NCBI GenBank assembly: GCA_903813345.2
Contig: CAIIXF020000008.1
Location: 22,988,822 to 23,052,821 of the forward strand
Source of the DNA: Owenia fusiformis
Taxonomy: Eukaryota > Annelida > Polychaeta > Sabellida > Oweniidae
DNA: 64,000 nt
Direction of reading: 5' to 3'
Part shown: positions 47,722-59,105 of the stretch, in pieces
Layout: every line of letters starts with the position of its first letter
Numbering within the stretch: position 1 is the first letter of the stretch
Notes under the pieces: generated by a model
Told to the model about the DNA's origin: nothing
The model's input: the letters and a program-made list of their open reading frames with translations, nothing else
The model's database searches: none
Made by a program: the position numbers and the translations under genes

Positions 47722-50438
47722 ATGAATGGAGTAAAAAATAACATTGGAGAGGTAAATCTGCTAAATCATCATGAACTGTTAATAAATCTGTTTTACTAAG
47801 GTTTCATGTAAAATATTTCTTTGGTTATAATAAAACAATCTGAGTTTATAGTAGACTTGTGTCATTCTGACAAATATGTTCAAATATGCCATATTTACAC
47901 TATAAGTACTGTTCATATACATATAATGGTAGTTGTGAGAGAGGTTAAACTAGATCATCTAATTTTACTGTTTACTGGGCATCTGATTATATTGTTACAT
48001 ACAAATAGGATATATGGTTGAACATTAATAATCGGGTAAAATATATAATATAATATAAAATATATTTTTCTAGGTGGCATATATTATACGTTTTACAAAT
48101 ACCAGATATGACATTGTACATTTACATATAGTAGATGTACTGTCTTCTCCCTAACTGGAAAATGTGTGGCACTTGCCCCACATGAATTTTGGCTGTGCCA
48201 CGCTGACTGCTGCTGATTGATCTTGCGTCACATATGAATTAACAGCGTTACCTTCTAGACTTGTTTGACAGAATTTTATTCACCCCAACCAGGTGGTGGC
48301 TCTAGTTTTGGCGCCATGCAAAAAATTAAGTTTCAAGACCTGGTCCAAGTCCTAATTACTTCCAGGTCATCACCCTGTCTGTTATGTCAATCATTTAAAA
48401 TATAGGGTTTTTACCAAGGTTTTTTCTATTGCCTTATTACCCCCACCCCCTTCATCTGGTAAGAAGACAGGCTTACAAAATTGAAGGAGAGGTTATTGTC
48501 AAAGTTAAATAATTTAAGGGGGGGAGCTAGTCGTAACAGCAAAAAAAATCCTGGTTCATTTTCTGCTGAGAACCTTATACATCCTTCATGATTCTAGAAT
48601 TGCATTCATGATTTGTGTATATTTCACTTTTTCAGAATGGCTTAGATGATTCTCTATTGTTTCCTAGTCGTCTACTAGAGGAATTAGATTGGTCACAATG
48701 TTCAGCTCAATTCAAACCTGCAATCTCAGCTACTGCCCCTGGAGACAATCTAATTCTAAGACCTCTCCAAGCATCAGATTATGACACAGGTGAACTATTG
48801 TGTTTATTAGGGCCACACCACTTAATAATATAACAGTACTGCTCTCTCCTAGCTTTCTGCAAGTCTAGAGTTGAAATGGCGAATTATGCAAGTGAAATTA
48901 GTAAATTCTCCCAAATGCCAAGTGCTTGGAATTTGGCTGTATTTCTCAGCATTCCTAATAGGAAATAAGACAATCATCCTACTTCTATCAACCTTATCAG
49001 CAAGTACATGTAGGTCATTGGAGTGAGAAATATTTTTTCAAAGGTATGATAAAAGTGACAAAATTCATATCTTATTATATACATACCGGTATGTACATGT
49101 AGCTCTTCCTCATTGTGATACATATCCTTGAATGACCTGCAATTAACTATTGAAAGACTACGAATGTGCCACCAATAAGTTGACAGATGGAAGGACAGAC
49201 ATGGATAGACACACAGGGATGGGTGATTACAATAGCTCACCATATGAACAAAGAACCAGTCTTTGCAATAATCTGCACGTCTTTATAGGAACCTATGTGT
49301 ACATTGATTCTCCTGGGTGGGGATGTTTAGAATTTATTAGGGCAGGATCACAATTCCTCAGCATTCCTCATTTTTGATGATCTGTTTGCAGGCTTGTAAT
49401 AATGTAATGTTGTTACACAATGGAAAAACATTTCTGTGTTAGACAAGTAGTAGAATGAGTTCACAAGTCCTGAAAATTGTTCCATTTGGGCATCCAGGTT
49501 CCAACATATTTTCTGCCTCTCAGTGCTTATGCTTCTAAGTGTCTATTGTGCTATTGCTAGAAATAATAAAGTAACATTTCTCTCATTCATCTGATTTTGT
49601 TTGCAGGATTCCTCCAGATTCTTGGTCAGCTAACCTCAGTGGGAGATGTGTCCAGGGAGATGTTCCAGTCCAGGTTTGACAGCATGAAGGCCTGTAAAGA
49701 TACTTACTATATCTTGGTTCTAGAAGATATATGCACTAGTCAGGTCATTGGGGCTGCATCCCTTATTGTAGAGCAGAAGTTTATACACAGTGCAGCTATG
49801 GTAAGTGTAAAGTTTGCTAGTGCCATTTAGGCTATGTTTGTTTCACAAGTCCCTTGCAAGATGATTTCTCTATTGTTTGTTAGATAATCATCAGAGTTCA
49901 CCACTATTGTATGTTTGCAGAGGGGTCGGGTAGAAGATGTGGTCGTCAGTAAGGACTACAGAGGGAAACAACTTGGAAAACTGTAAGTATCTGGGGTCAA
50001 TTATTTCAGTATGGTTATTAAAATTCATTAAAAGTCTACTTCTACTTCAGCAACATATACTTGAGGGTTTTGAAGTCATTTTCAAGTAGCTTTGTATTAT
50101 AAACAATGGATTATCACAGAAGCATCATAGTAGTACTTGTGATTTCACAACAAATAGAACTATTATAATCAAAACACAATATTGATGAAGTGTATACTAG
50201 TATGTAATGTAGATTTTGCTCATATAATACTCTATTTCTGTAACTCAGATATTTTACTTGAAGAATGTAAATAGATGTTTCAATTTTCAGGCTTGTTCAG
50301 ACATTAACACTGCTAGCCAAACATGTTGGCTGTTACAAAGTGACTCTAGAGTGCAGTGATGACAATATCAAATTCTACAATAATTTTGGATACGAAAAAA
50401 GTGCAGAGAACTATATGGTGGCAAGGTTCAAAGATTAG
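47722..50438 (+). CDS. GNPNAT1: Glucosamine 6-phosphate N-acetyltransferase
   Basis: GNAT-fold enzyme that acetylates glucosamine-6-phosphate with acetyl-CoA, a cytosolic step of the hexosamine pathway to UDP-GlcNAc. Firm exons: 48636-48789, 49607-49800, 49921-49982, 50291-50438 (TAG); GT-AG joins keep frame and give 185 residues, matching the ~184-residue animal enzyme almost end to end. Landmarks: LLEELDWSQ near the start, LRPLQASDYD (strand 1), GQLTSVGDVS, IVEQKFIHS, RGRVEDVVVSKDYRGKQLGKLL (split here as RGRVEDVVVSKDYR and GKQLGKLL; acetyl-CoA loop), LECSDDNIKFYNNFGY and the C-terminal ENYMVARFKD. The start codon lies in a short upstream exon. I chose 47722-47751 (ten codons, MNGVKNNIGE, donor GAG|GTAAAT). 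A second in-phase candidate is 47428-47481 (MSSERIKVIQ...). Only a transcript can decide. Confidence 0.9.
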
Positions 50439-52616
50439 GATAACCCCTCTTATATTGCTCAGAATGCAGGAATTCAATCATGTTTATCAGGATTTTAATT
50501 TTTTGAGATCTCTAGTACATTCAGGGGATTCAATAGAAGGCAAAACTAACAGAGCTAAAGATATATTATATTTGAGGTTCAAATCCTCAAAACAAGATGC
50601 CCTTTGATTAAAACAACAGGTGAAATCACCTCCTTTTATTGAAATTGCTGAATATGTATGTTTTTATGGGGGTGTAAGTGGTTTATGTGGATCAGTTATA
50701 TAACGTTGAACCTCTGAATACATAGTCATGAAGAATATAAAACAAGAAGAGTGAGTTTGCAGTACTTTGAAAACAATGTATTTATTGATTCCAAATATTA
50801 TAGGCATGGATGTTTTTGGAATCCGATATAAATTATATGATTTAATATCGATGCAATAATTTTGGACATGTGAGCAGCTGAACAAATGTAAATGGACATA
50901 GTTTTCAAAAGATACTTAGTCTTTTTTTATTTTTTATTATTGTGGAACAAGCTTTATTTCAACCCAATTTTGCAACAATCAGATCATTCTGGTTGTTGCC
51001 TCGACTTATTAACTGACAACTTTACATAATTGTAACATCCTGGTTCGAGTTAAATTGTATGAATTGGAGAACTCAGTTGGGCAAATAGGAAGCATCTCTT
51101 CATTCTTTCCGGAATATGGGACCTTCCAAAGATGACTTGTATTGGCAGAATCTTGCTGTACCTGTAATATATTTCATGGCATAGGTACAGCCATACTGTC
51201 TCATTCCTGTATATATAATGCAGACTTCACTATATAGGATATTATCATATTAGCAGGTAACCATGGTAACATTCCATATTCTGTTTCTGAATGTGAGCTT
51301 AGTCAAGTGCAAAGTTGTCAAAAGTTGACTATCGCCATCTAAAATGTAATAAGAATTACTGTTACATATTAAACCATATTTTAGTTGCATCAGCTGTATA
51401 TAACATGTAATGAGGAGGTATACTTCATTTTTTGGTATTATATTGTTATTATCTTAGTAGCAAGATGTGATATTTATCATATACATTTATATATTCTTTT
51501 TGTGTTGTTTGAATACTGATCTGCTTCAATGCATAATTGTTGGTTGTTACTCTGGAATTGTTTTTGGTATGTTACACAATTCCTAGAAAATCACTATCTA
51601 CTAGTACTTGAAGTTGAACAATGATTTGCAACTAGATTGTAAAATAAGATGGCTCCAAAAGATGGATCTCTGTATCTTTGGAGTGGTTTCAGATGTTACT
51701 TTTGTGGTACACAGTGCACCTTTGCTTGCAAAGTACAATGTATGTGTGTATAATTTATTTATAAAATAAATTATGAAAGGCAGTAGTTAATCAATCAAAA
51801 TGTTAAAATAGGCCTATTGTCTTCATAAAATTGTAGCAGCATGCGTATCATGTTTCCTATAATCACCAGGGAATTGGCTATTGATGCATCAGAATTTTTA
51901 AATGAATGTAGTCATTCCTAAATCTAAATGAGGGAACAGTACATAACAATTATTTTTAAATGTAATGTTTAAAACATTGGCTAGTTTGAAGTGTACAAAA
52001 CTTTAATTCATATTAGAATCGTAACAATGACCTTGTTTCTATGATTCATGGTAAATACTGCATGATTTAGATTTTATTCTAGCCATTGCTGAAGACCATG
52101 GTGAATATATTTCATCAAAGACATGTGAATGCCTCTTGAAAAGATTCTTGAATATACAACTTTAGAATGTATTCATTTTATCAGTATGTCTACCTAGAAC
52201 ATATAGCACATGTAATCAGGGTAATTTATTCTAAGCTAGCATGGGAGTATTATATATGTTGAAATCAATATTGAAATCTTCAGTTATGACTTGTTGTAAC
52301 CAATTGGAGAATTACTTTTAGGTCATTCAATGTTAAAATGTCAATTGCCAGTAAATACTACAGACACATTTTCTAGAATCTTATTTTCTGCACCATAATA
52401 GCGGAATTTCCAGTTTTAAAGGTTCGACTTTTTATTTCCAATTTCTGTAGATTTATCAAATATCCCATTTTATCAAAGTTTCCTATTATGTGCAGTTTCA
52501 ACTTGCACAATAAATTAGAATTCTTTACTAAAGTGTGTTCAAAATTCTTACTGGATAATGGTGTCGAATTTTCAGTGTAACAACATTTGATAATGTTTAT
52601 GAGGAAATAATATAAA
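50439..52616. other. GNPNAT1 3' UTR and intergenic DNA
   Basis: Long AT-rich stretch after the GNPNAT1 stop. Several AATAAA-like sites occur, so the 3' UTR end cannot be fixed. No other gene or repeat family was recognised. Confidence 0.45.
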
Positions 52617-53280
52617 ACCAGAACAACGGCAACGCCAAAGCGTAGCGAATCCCATCGAACATTTTTCAAAAGGGGCACCTTCTACCAAAAGTGTCATTAG
52701 ACAGTGTGCCATGCTTATAATATTCACATACCAAATATGAACAAAATCGCTCTACTACTTTTCGAGTTATAGTAAAATACGTTAAAATGGCGGCCATTTT
52801 TCAAAATGGCCACCTTCTACCAAAAGTGTCATTAGACAGTGTGCCATGCTTATAGTATTCACATACCAAATATGAACAAAATCGCTCCACTACTTTTCGA
52901 GTTACAGCAAAAATCGTAAAATAACGAGTAAAGGCCGCCATTTTTCAAGATGGCTGCCATGTGCTTTTTAATATCTACATTTCTAGCTTTATTAATGTCC
53001 TATATAATTTTTTTTACATTTAAAACATATTGCTATTACAGTTTTACATATTGCACCTAAATTACTGTAAAATCGGCACTAAAATGGCCGCCATTTTTAA
53101 ATGAGTGGCCATTTTGAAAATCGGCTTTCAAGCAGAACTTCTATCCCCATAGGGTATATGTGTACAAAATATGAATAAAATCGGGCCAACGGTATTTGAG
53201 TTATTGCCCGGACGGACGGACGGACGGACAGGGGTGTTCCCTATATCCCTCCGAACTTCGTTCGATGGGATAATTAAAAT
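52617..53280 (+). repeat. Dispersed family A repeat, fullest copy
   Basis: The best-preserved copy of the family. The left end GAATCCCATCGAAC and right end GTTCGATGGGATAA are inverted repeats. It carries two tandem near-copies of a ~135-base block (ATGGCCACCTTCTACCAAAA ... GTGCCATGCTTAT), CCGCCATTTTTCAA palindromic words, and a (GACG) run before the right end. It is non-coding. Type unresolved: a MITE or foldback element is most likely from the inverted ends. Confidence 0.8.
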
Positions 53281-54024
53281 ATAGACACTGTTTGTACTAT
53301 GATTCAAATGAATAAATCATGTTTAGATGGTTGAAGGAGTCGGAACATTTTAATAATATTTAGCATTTTTGCAACTGTGAACAAACATTCTTGTTGTGTA
53401 AAAGTGCTGATTTGTAACAGTGTCATGTACAAAATAATCTCAGCTGAATATTTACACACAGTATATGTATATGCTCCATCTTGTTGAAACAAAATGAAAT
53501 AAAAAGTCATCTAAAGAATATTTTTGTTCCTACTTCACATAAATATAAAAGAACAAACAGGTGATATTATATTAATGAGTGAATAAATATTTATTTTAAA
53601 TTGACATGTTGTTTCTACACATCCCGTTTTATATCATTTTTGTGTTTTACTGGTATTTTTCTCTTCAAATGTAAATATTTATCCCTGTGATTTCCTTCAC
53701 AATTTCCTCTGATGGGTGAATTTGATTTGTCAGTTCCATTTTACTAAGGAACTTGATTGCCAAATAGTCTCTTTTCCATCCATGGCCGAAACAATACAAA
53801 CTATCAACTGACATGCTAAAATAAACAGGAATCTGATTTATTAAATGGCATTCATGGATTAAAAATCTTAATTTCTCACAAGAAAACTAGATGCGCTCAC
53901 ACATGTTTTTCTTTTTATTATGACTTAATCTGGGTTGATATTTTGTATTAAGATGGAACATTAACAATGATTCAAACTATGCAAAACTTGAAGTTAACAT
54001 TTCTTTTAAGTGAACTAGGTTAGG

Positions 54025-54515
54025 TAACTGCAATGGCAAGGCATAACAAATCCCATCAAACATCTGATGAGTGTCAGACAACACTGAAAATCCTGTCTCA
54101 AAGTGGCCACCATAGATGTATTGTCAACATGCATGTATTTACTTAACAAATATCAACAAAATCATTCTATTAAATTTCCAGTTATAGAATAAAGAAATGT
54201 AAAATGAAACGTATAATGGCCTCAATTTTCATAATGGCTGACATATATAGCCTACTGAGATGACATCTCATGCTTTCAAACTCATGCATATGAAACATCA
54301 ACAAACCCATTCCGTGGCCATTTTTCAAATAGCTGTTTTTAGGCAAGTTATTTGTCGAAAGAAAATGCTCCAAAGAATTTTAGTTTTATGCTTCAAAGTA
54401 TTCAATATTAGGCCAACAGTATTTGAGAAATTGCCTGAACAGACAGACAGACAGACAGATGGATGGACAAATTAATGGATGAGGAATCCTCTATATCCCC
54501 CAAACTTTGTTGGGA
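54025..54515 (+). repeat. Dispersed family A repeat, diverged copy
   Basis: Same order of blocks as 52617-53280 but heavily diverged: GGCAAGGCATAACAAATCCC at the left, a GACAGACAGACAGACAG run, and CCAAACTTTGTTGGGATAAT at the right. An old copy just downstream of the NDUFAF1 stop. Confidence 0.65.
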
Positions 54516-54677
54516 TAATGATTTGAATGTAAATGAGGACAAATCAAGGATGTTGCTTCAAATAGGCTTCACTGTATATTCTTAACAATCGTATTAAAAG
54601 GAATCTGATAAAAACAATTAACATAAGTAAGATTTATATAGTAGGCCTATACTACAATGTAGTGCACAATATATGCA

Positions 54678-56704
54678 TTAACTTCCAGGAACTCCTTTGT
54701 CAGTTTGATACATTTCATATGCAAATTTCTCCTGGTGCATGTGATCACAGTAAGCAGCAATAAAGTCAATCTCCAGGCCAAAATCTCCAGGCTCCCCTAA
54801 CTGTGTGATACTCATATAGGTAACCTTATGGAGGATCTCTGTCAGGGGTTGCTGTCTGTCCTGTATGCGTCCTTTAGCACTGTGGAAGAACTTTGAGAAA
54901 GGGATCTGAAATATATATATGATCATGATGCTGTAACCTGAAGTGTTTGGTAATGTAATATAACTTGATTGGTTTTGCACTTGGAGTGTAGAGGAATATA
55001 ATTTTAACTAGATAATCACAACACCAAATTGTAAAAATTCCCATTGAACTTCTTGTAAATGGAAGACAAAGCTGCTAAAAATCAGGTCGCTTAGAGAAAA
55101 CAAAAATGTAATATACACAGATCGACGAAAGTGTTTGTTTGATAGAATTTATATTAATACCATCATGTTACATAGAGATATAGGAGACTCAATTAACCAA
55201 TGTTCTTCTGAGATAACGAAGATTTAATGTATCCCCAATCCCATCACGATAGCATGGTGATATAATGATATCCCCATGTTAAGTCAATAGTGCATTCCCC
55301 ATGTCAATACTGCTGAAATCCTCATGTTTTCAGAAAACACTGGTTGATTAAGCCTTAATCAGTAGAAATGGGTTACTGAGTATTTCTAAAACCAATCACA
55401 ATTGGTTAGAAAAGGGATTATTTAACAGGAAGTTTCACTTGGTTTTCAAAGCTTTTGGTTACATATTATGTAATCAGAAGTAATATCAAAGCAACTTCAT
55501 TGTATCTTATTAAATTTAATACACCTGTATATTCTAATATAAGGAATACAATGAGGGACTGCACATGTGATAAGCCATAAAATGACGTGACAATTGGCAT
55601 GACCATTATGGAATATCTTACCTTAGCTGTCTGCCAGTATGGACCTCCTCTAGTGAACAAGGCAAATTGAAATATGTTATTCCAAGTTATATCAAAGAAA
55701 CTATCCACTCCAAGGTTGAGAATATATGTCCTACCATCTCCACGAGCTCGTATCATTAGGTGACTAAATCCTGTCCAGTCATATGTATCGGCTCGCTGGA
55801 AAGATCTCTGGAAAAAGAAAAATGGAATTTGTTTTCATCCAGCAAAATGACCAAGAGACCGACTGCACACTTCCTTGTTCCAACTTACAAAAGGATCAGG
55901 TATGGTATTGCAAACAATATTGAACAGCTTTATTTTTGACAAGGAGTAAGTTGTATTTTTAGATCAAACATTCCTCATTCTACATCAGAACAATATATAA
56001 TTTTCAATTGGATTTTACCGATAGAATGTGGATTAGGAGCCCATCTTGTCAGTTTTTCAAAAAGTTCTAATTTTTGGGCAAAAGAAGATAGTAAAATTGT
56101 GATTGCTACTTTTCGAAAGTTTCCCCTTTCTTAAGACTACTGGGTAAAATTGCTTTTCTCACATTCATGCAGCTAATCTTTTACTATGAAAATGCAGTAT
56201 TCTCACCAAATTTCTAGGAGATTTTATATTGCAGTACCCTGCATATTTGTTAATTCCAGTCTTTGGAACAGTTCTATCAATAGTGCCATGAAAGTATCCC
56301 TTTCTGTTCTCATTCAGGCTAAATAAACATTTGCTTTTTCCTTCATTATTGTCACCATCTGAGGTGACGGTCCATTTTTCAATATCCTCCTGTGAATTAA
56401 AACTCCACACTTTTTGGAATTCACCCTGGTCAAAACCAAATATCATGTCTGCTTTCTCACATTTGAATTTTTCAACAGTTTCTTGTCCAAATAACTTCAT
56501 TTCATCTTTCATCATTCCGAGACCAGTTTTTATATGCTCCTTTGGTGTTTTCTTATTGTCTTTCTTGTAACCACTTTTACGATCTTTCTCCCATAGGATG
56601 ATGCTATTTGAGAGAGCAGATGTACGAAACGAAGACCATCCATTGCACTGTACAGCTCTTGGAAGCAAAATGAGACCCCTAGAAGCAGCTAACATGTTCC
56701 TCAC
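54678..56704 (-). CDS. NDUFAF1: Complex I assembly factor NDUFAF1 (CIA30)
   Basis: Mitochondrial chaperone-like factor of the complex I assembly (MCIA) machinery. Three exons: 56207-56704, 55622-55807, 54678-54905; all GT-AG and phase 0; 303 residues (human protein 327). The first ~40 residues are Arg/Ser-rich with few acids, as in a matrix-targeting peptide (MRNMLAASRGLILLPRAV). The CIA30 domain starts near residue 97 with KVWSFNSQEDIEKWTVTSD. It continues with GYFHGTIDRTVPKTG, YAGYCNIKSP, FQRADTYDW, LMIRARGDGRTYILNL, FTRGGPYWQTAKIPFSKFF and GRIQDRQQ, and closes with LEIDFIAAYCD and EKFAYEMYQTD. It is transcribed toward GNPNAT1 and diverges from the retrocopy at 56926. Confidence 0.95.
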
Positions 56705-56914
56705 TTTTTAGCCACACCTTGCCATTGGAAGAATCACCTGAAATAAAAACAAATCCAGATTTTTAAGTACATACTTCAGTGCATTGGTACTACTTAGGGA
56801 TGGGATGAGAAGGTAGTGTTCACTTCTTGGACCAACTGACTGATGAAACATGTTGTTCATTATTCAATTTATTTGTTGACAGCTTAGCAGAAATACTGAT
56901 TTTGAGCAACATCA

Positions 56915-56925
56915 ATGTTGATAAT
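56915..56925 (+). repeat. Target-site duplication, left copy
   Basis: ATGTTGATAAT, identical to 58321-58331 directly after the poly(A) tract. With the preceding A the match is 12 bases. It brackets the retrocopy. Confidence 0.75.
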
Positions 56926-58320
56926 GTTGATGGAGTGGCAAGGTCAAGCAAACAAGGAAGCAGAGGAAAAAAGTGCTCGTAAAAAAAGCTAAAAATCAGT
57001 GAAATATATAGAACATTGCAGAAAATAAGAAGAAACAATGATTCCTAAGATTGTTGAGCATCTGATTAGTGAGTTACAGGACGAAGGGTGCATTCTAGGA
57101 GGATATAAGATAAATTCAACAAACAGTGGAACAACTATTACATTGGAATATAAAGCACACCATTTTTACAACCCAAGGTCACAAACCATTACCAAGTCAC
57201 CAAGTAGACTTATTAGAGATGCAAATAGGATTAGTGATTACAATTCTAACAAAAAGCTGTTGAGTGAATCAAAACACCATGAACAAATAGGATTATGTGA
57301 ACAGTCAACACCTGTGAAGCCTGTACTAAATGGAGACTTGTTTAAAAACTGTAATAATGAAAACAGTGAAATTGTAAACAATAATAATGAAACTGGGGGT
57401 GATTATAGAGACGACAGTGGATTTAATTCAATATTGCCGAATTCGGGAGACAGAATCAAAAAAGTGAATGTCAGGATGCAAACAGATGTTAAACAAAAAA
57501 GACACCAATCAAGTGCAACAGAGTTAAAAGTGCAACATGTTGCCACTAAAACAAATAATTTGGATAAAAAACACAGAGGCTGCAGTGTCAACATCAAGAA
57601 ACAATCTGACAACAAATCAGCACAATGCGAAAATAACAAAGTTTCCAAACTGACAAACACTGATTCGATTTCAACACGTGATGTAGCAGGACTTACTAAC
57701 TTCAGCCTCGCAACATGTAGGGAAAGATATATGCGCTTCCTTGATGATTTAGGAGATGATCATATGTATGATTCAGATGCCTATGATTATGTGATGAAGA
57801 CAAACAAATAATGATGGACAAATACTAGAAAAATTAACAATATGTGATAAACTTTCGAATTCATGACAAGAAATGAGCAAGATGAATTAAGGGATGCAAA
57901 TGATTTTTCTTTAAGTGACTGAGTTTTTGAGACGATGAAGATCATTAATTAAGACTCGATCTATCTGGAAATCCAGTGGTGTTGAGCAATTATATCAAAT
58001 CAACTTCTCTTAACTTTTTAGACATATCAAGATGATCCTTTTAGCTTGTCAAGCTTTTCTTATTATAATTTGCTGTATTATGTATGAAGAATAAATATAT
58101 GAAAAAAAACAAAAAAACATTGTATGTATCAATGTCAATTTTATAGTGTTATTTAGTAAACTGGTCATTGTGTTTGCAAAGGTTTTGAATATATTAAAGT
58201 ATGCTTTTTGGTATGATTTTCTTTACTTTTATGAATATGTGAATAATATAACTGAAGGAATATGCCAGAATGTAGTACGGAATAAAATTGAATTAGAAAA
58301 AAAAAAAAAAAAAAAAAAAA
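56926..58320 (+). mobile_element. Processed retrocopy with poly(A) and target duplication
   Basis: An intronless cDNA-like unit: a ~112-base leader, an intact ORF (57038-57811), a ~485-base 3' UTR with AATAAA at 58281-58286, and 25 A residues at 58297-58321. The 11-base direct repeat ATGTTGATAAT (56915-56925, 58321-58331) flanks it. This combination is the signature of LINE-mediated retroposition of an mRNA. It sits 221 bases upstream of the NDUFAF1 start codon, in the opposite direction. Confidence 0.72.
57038..57811 (+). CDS. Uncharacterised intronless protein (retrogene)
   Basis: A 257-codon intact ORF; not recognised. The start is set by an in-frame TAA four codons upstream (57026). The N-terminal ~45 residues look folded (VEHLISELQDEGCILGGY, TTITLEYKAHHFY). 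Residues ~50-220 are hydrophilic, rich in Asn, Lys, Ser and Asp, with a poly-Asn tract, and are probably disordered. The C-terminus has a compact acidic end (CRERYMRFLDDLGDD, YDSDAYDYVM). No signal peptide, membrane segment or catalytic motif is visible. It lies inside a unit with a poly(A) tail and target duplication, so it was probably copied from a spliced mRNA of a parent gene outside this window. The uninterrupted frame suggests a recent insertion or selection. It could borrow the divergent NDUFAF1 promoter region; that is inference. Confidence 0.65.
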   Translation: MIPKIVEHLISELQDEGCILGGYKINSTNSGTTITLEYKAHHFYNPRSQTITKSPSRLIRDANRISDYNSNKKLLSESKHHEQIGLCEQSTPVKPVLNGDLFKNCNNENSEIVNNNNETGGDYRDDSGFNSILPNSGDRIKKVNVRMQTDVKQKRHQSSATELKVQHVATKTNNLDKKHRGCSVNIKKQSDNKSAQCENNKVSKLTNTDSISTRDVAGLTNFSLATCRERYMRFLDDLGDDHMYDSDAYDYVMKTNK

Positions 58321-58331
58321 ATGTTGATAAT
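58321..58331 (+). repeat. Target-site duplication, right copy
   Basis: ATGTTGATAAT immediately after the 25-base A tract, identical to 56915-56925. Confidence 0.75.
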
Positions 58332-58390
58332 CAGCAAAATCTTTTGAGTCAATAAGGGGCAAATAGTTAATTCACTGATCCACACCATTA

Positions 58391-59105
58391 AACTAGACAA
58401 CAGCAACGCCAAAGCGTAGCAAATCCCATTGAACAGCCATGGCTGGCATTTTTACAAACAAAGTACATAGCCAAAAATGGCAGCCATTTTTCAAAATGGC
58501 CACTTTCTACCAAAAGTGTCATTAGACAGTGTGCCATGCTTATAGTATAGGGGGGGGGGGGGGGGGGGGGGTAGGTACGAAAATTTCCAATGAACATGCG
58601 TGACATATACGGGATTCGCGTGACAAATCCGAACAAATTGCGTTCGTTTTTTCCCGACGTTCGTATTTTTACCGTATCATAAACATATTTTGAAAAATTT
58701 TTTACAGAAACATATTTCCGTGACAATTACCAGGTAAAATGCGTATTTGCGTGACATTTTGTGTCACGCAAAAAAAACTGGCGTGACTTCAAATTCTTCA
58801 GCAAATGCGTGACAAATACGCAAATTGCGGGACAGTTGACAGGCCTGCTATTAGCTGCCATGTGCTTCTTTAATATCTACATTTCTAGCTTTATCAATGT
58901 CCTATATAATTCTTTTACATTTTAAACATATCGCTATTACAGTTTTACATATTGCACCTAAACTACTGTAAAATCGGCACTAAAATGGCCGCCATTTTCA
59001 AATGAATGGCCATTTTGAAAATCGGCTTTCGAGTAGAACTTCTACCCCCATAGAGTATATGTGTACAAAATATGAACAAAATCGGGTCAACACTATTTGA
59101 ATTAC
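58391..59105 (+). repeat. Family A repeat, left part, split by insertions
   Basis: Begins GACAACAGCAACGCCAAAGC and AATCCCATTGAAC as in other family A copies. It is interrupted at 58550-58853 by a family B element with a G tract, resumes at 'tgccatgtgcttctttaatatc', and is broken again at about 59106 by a LINE fragment. The right end lies at 59986-60048. Confidence 0.8.
58550..58853 (+). mobile_element. Family B element with 22-G tract, nested in family A
   Basis: Starts with 22 consecutive G residues (58550-58571), then GTAGGTACGAAAATTTCC, and ends CAGTTGACAGGCCTG. It matches 38415-38703 closely. It replaces or interrupts family A sequence between GCCATGCTTATAGTA and GCTGCCATGTGCTT, giving a clear insertion boundary for family B. 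Confidence 0.75.

Noticed and set aside
50560-50600. tRNA-like T arm (GAGG-TTCAAAT-CCTC)
   Set aside because: No acceptable A-box, D arm, anticodon stem or acceptor stem at the right distance upstream.
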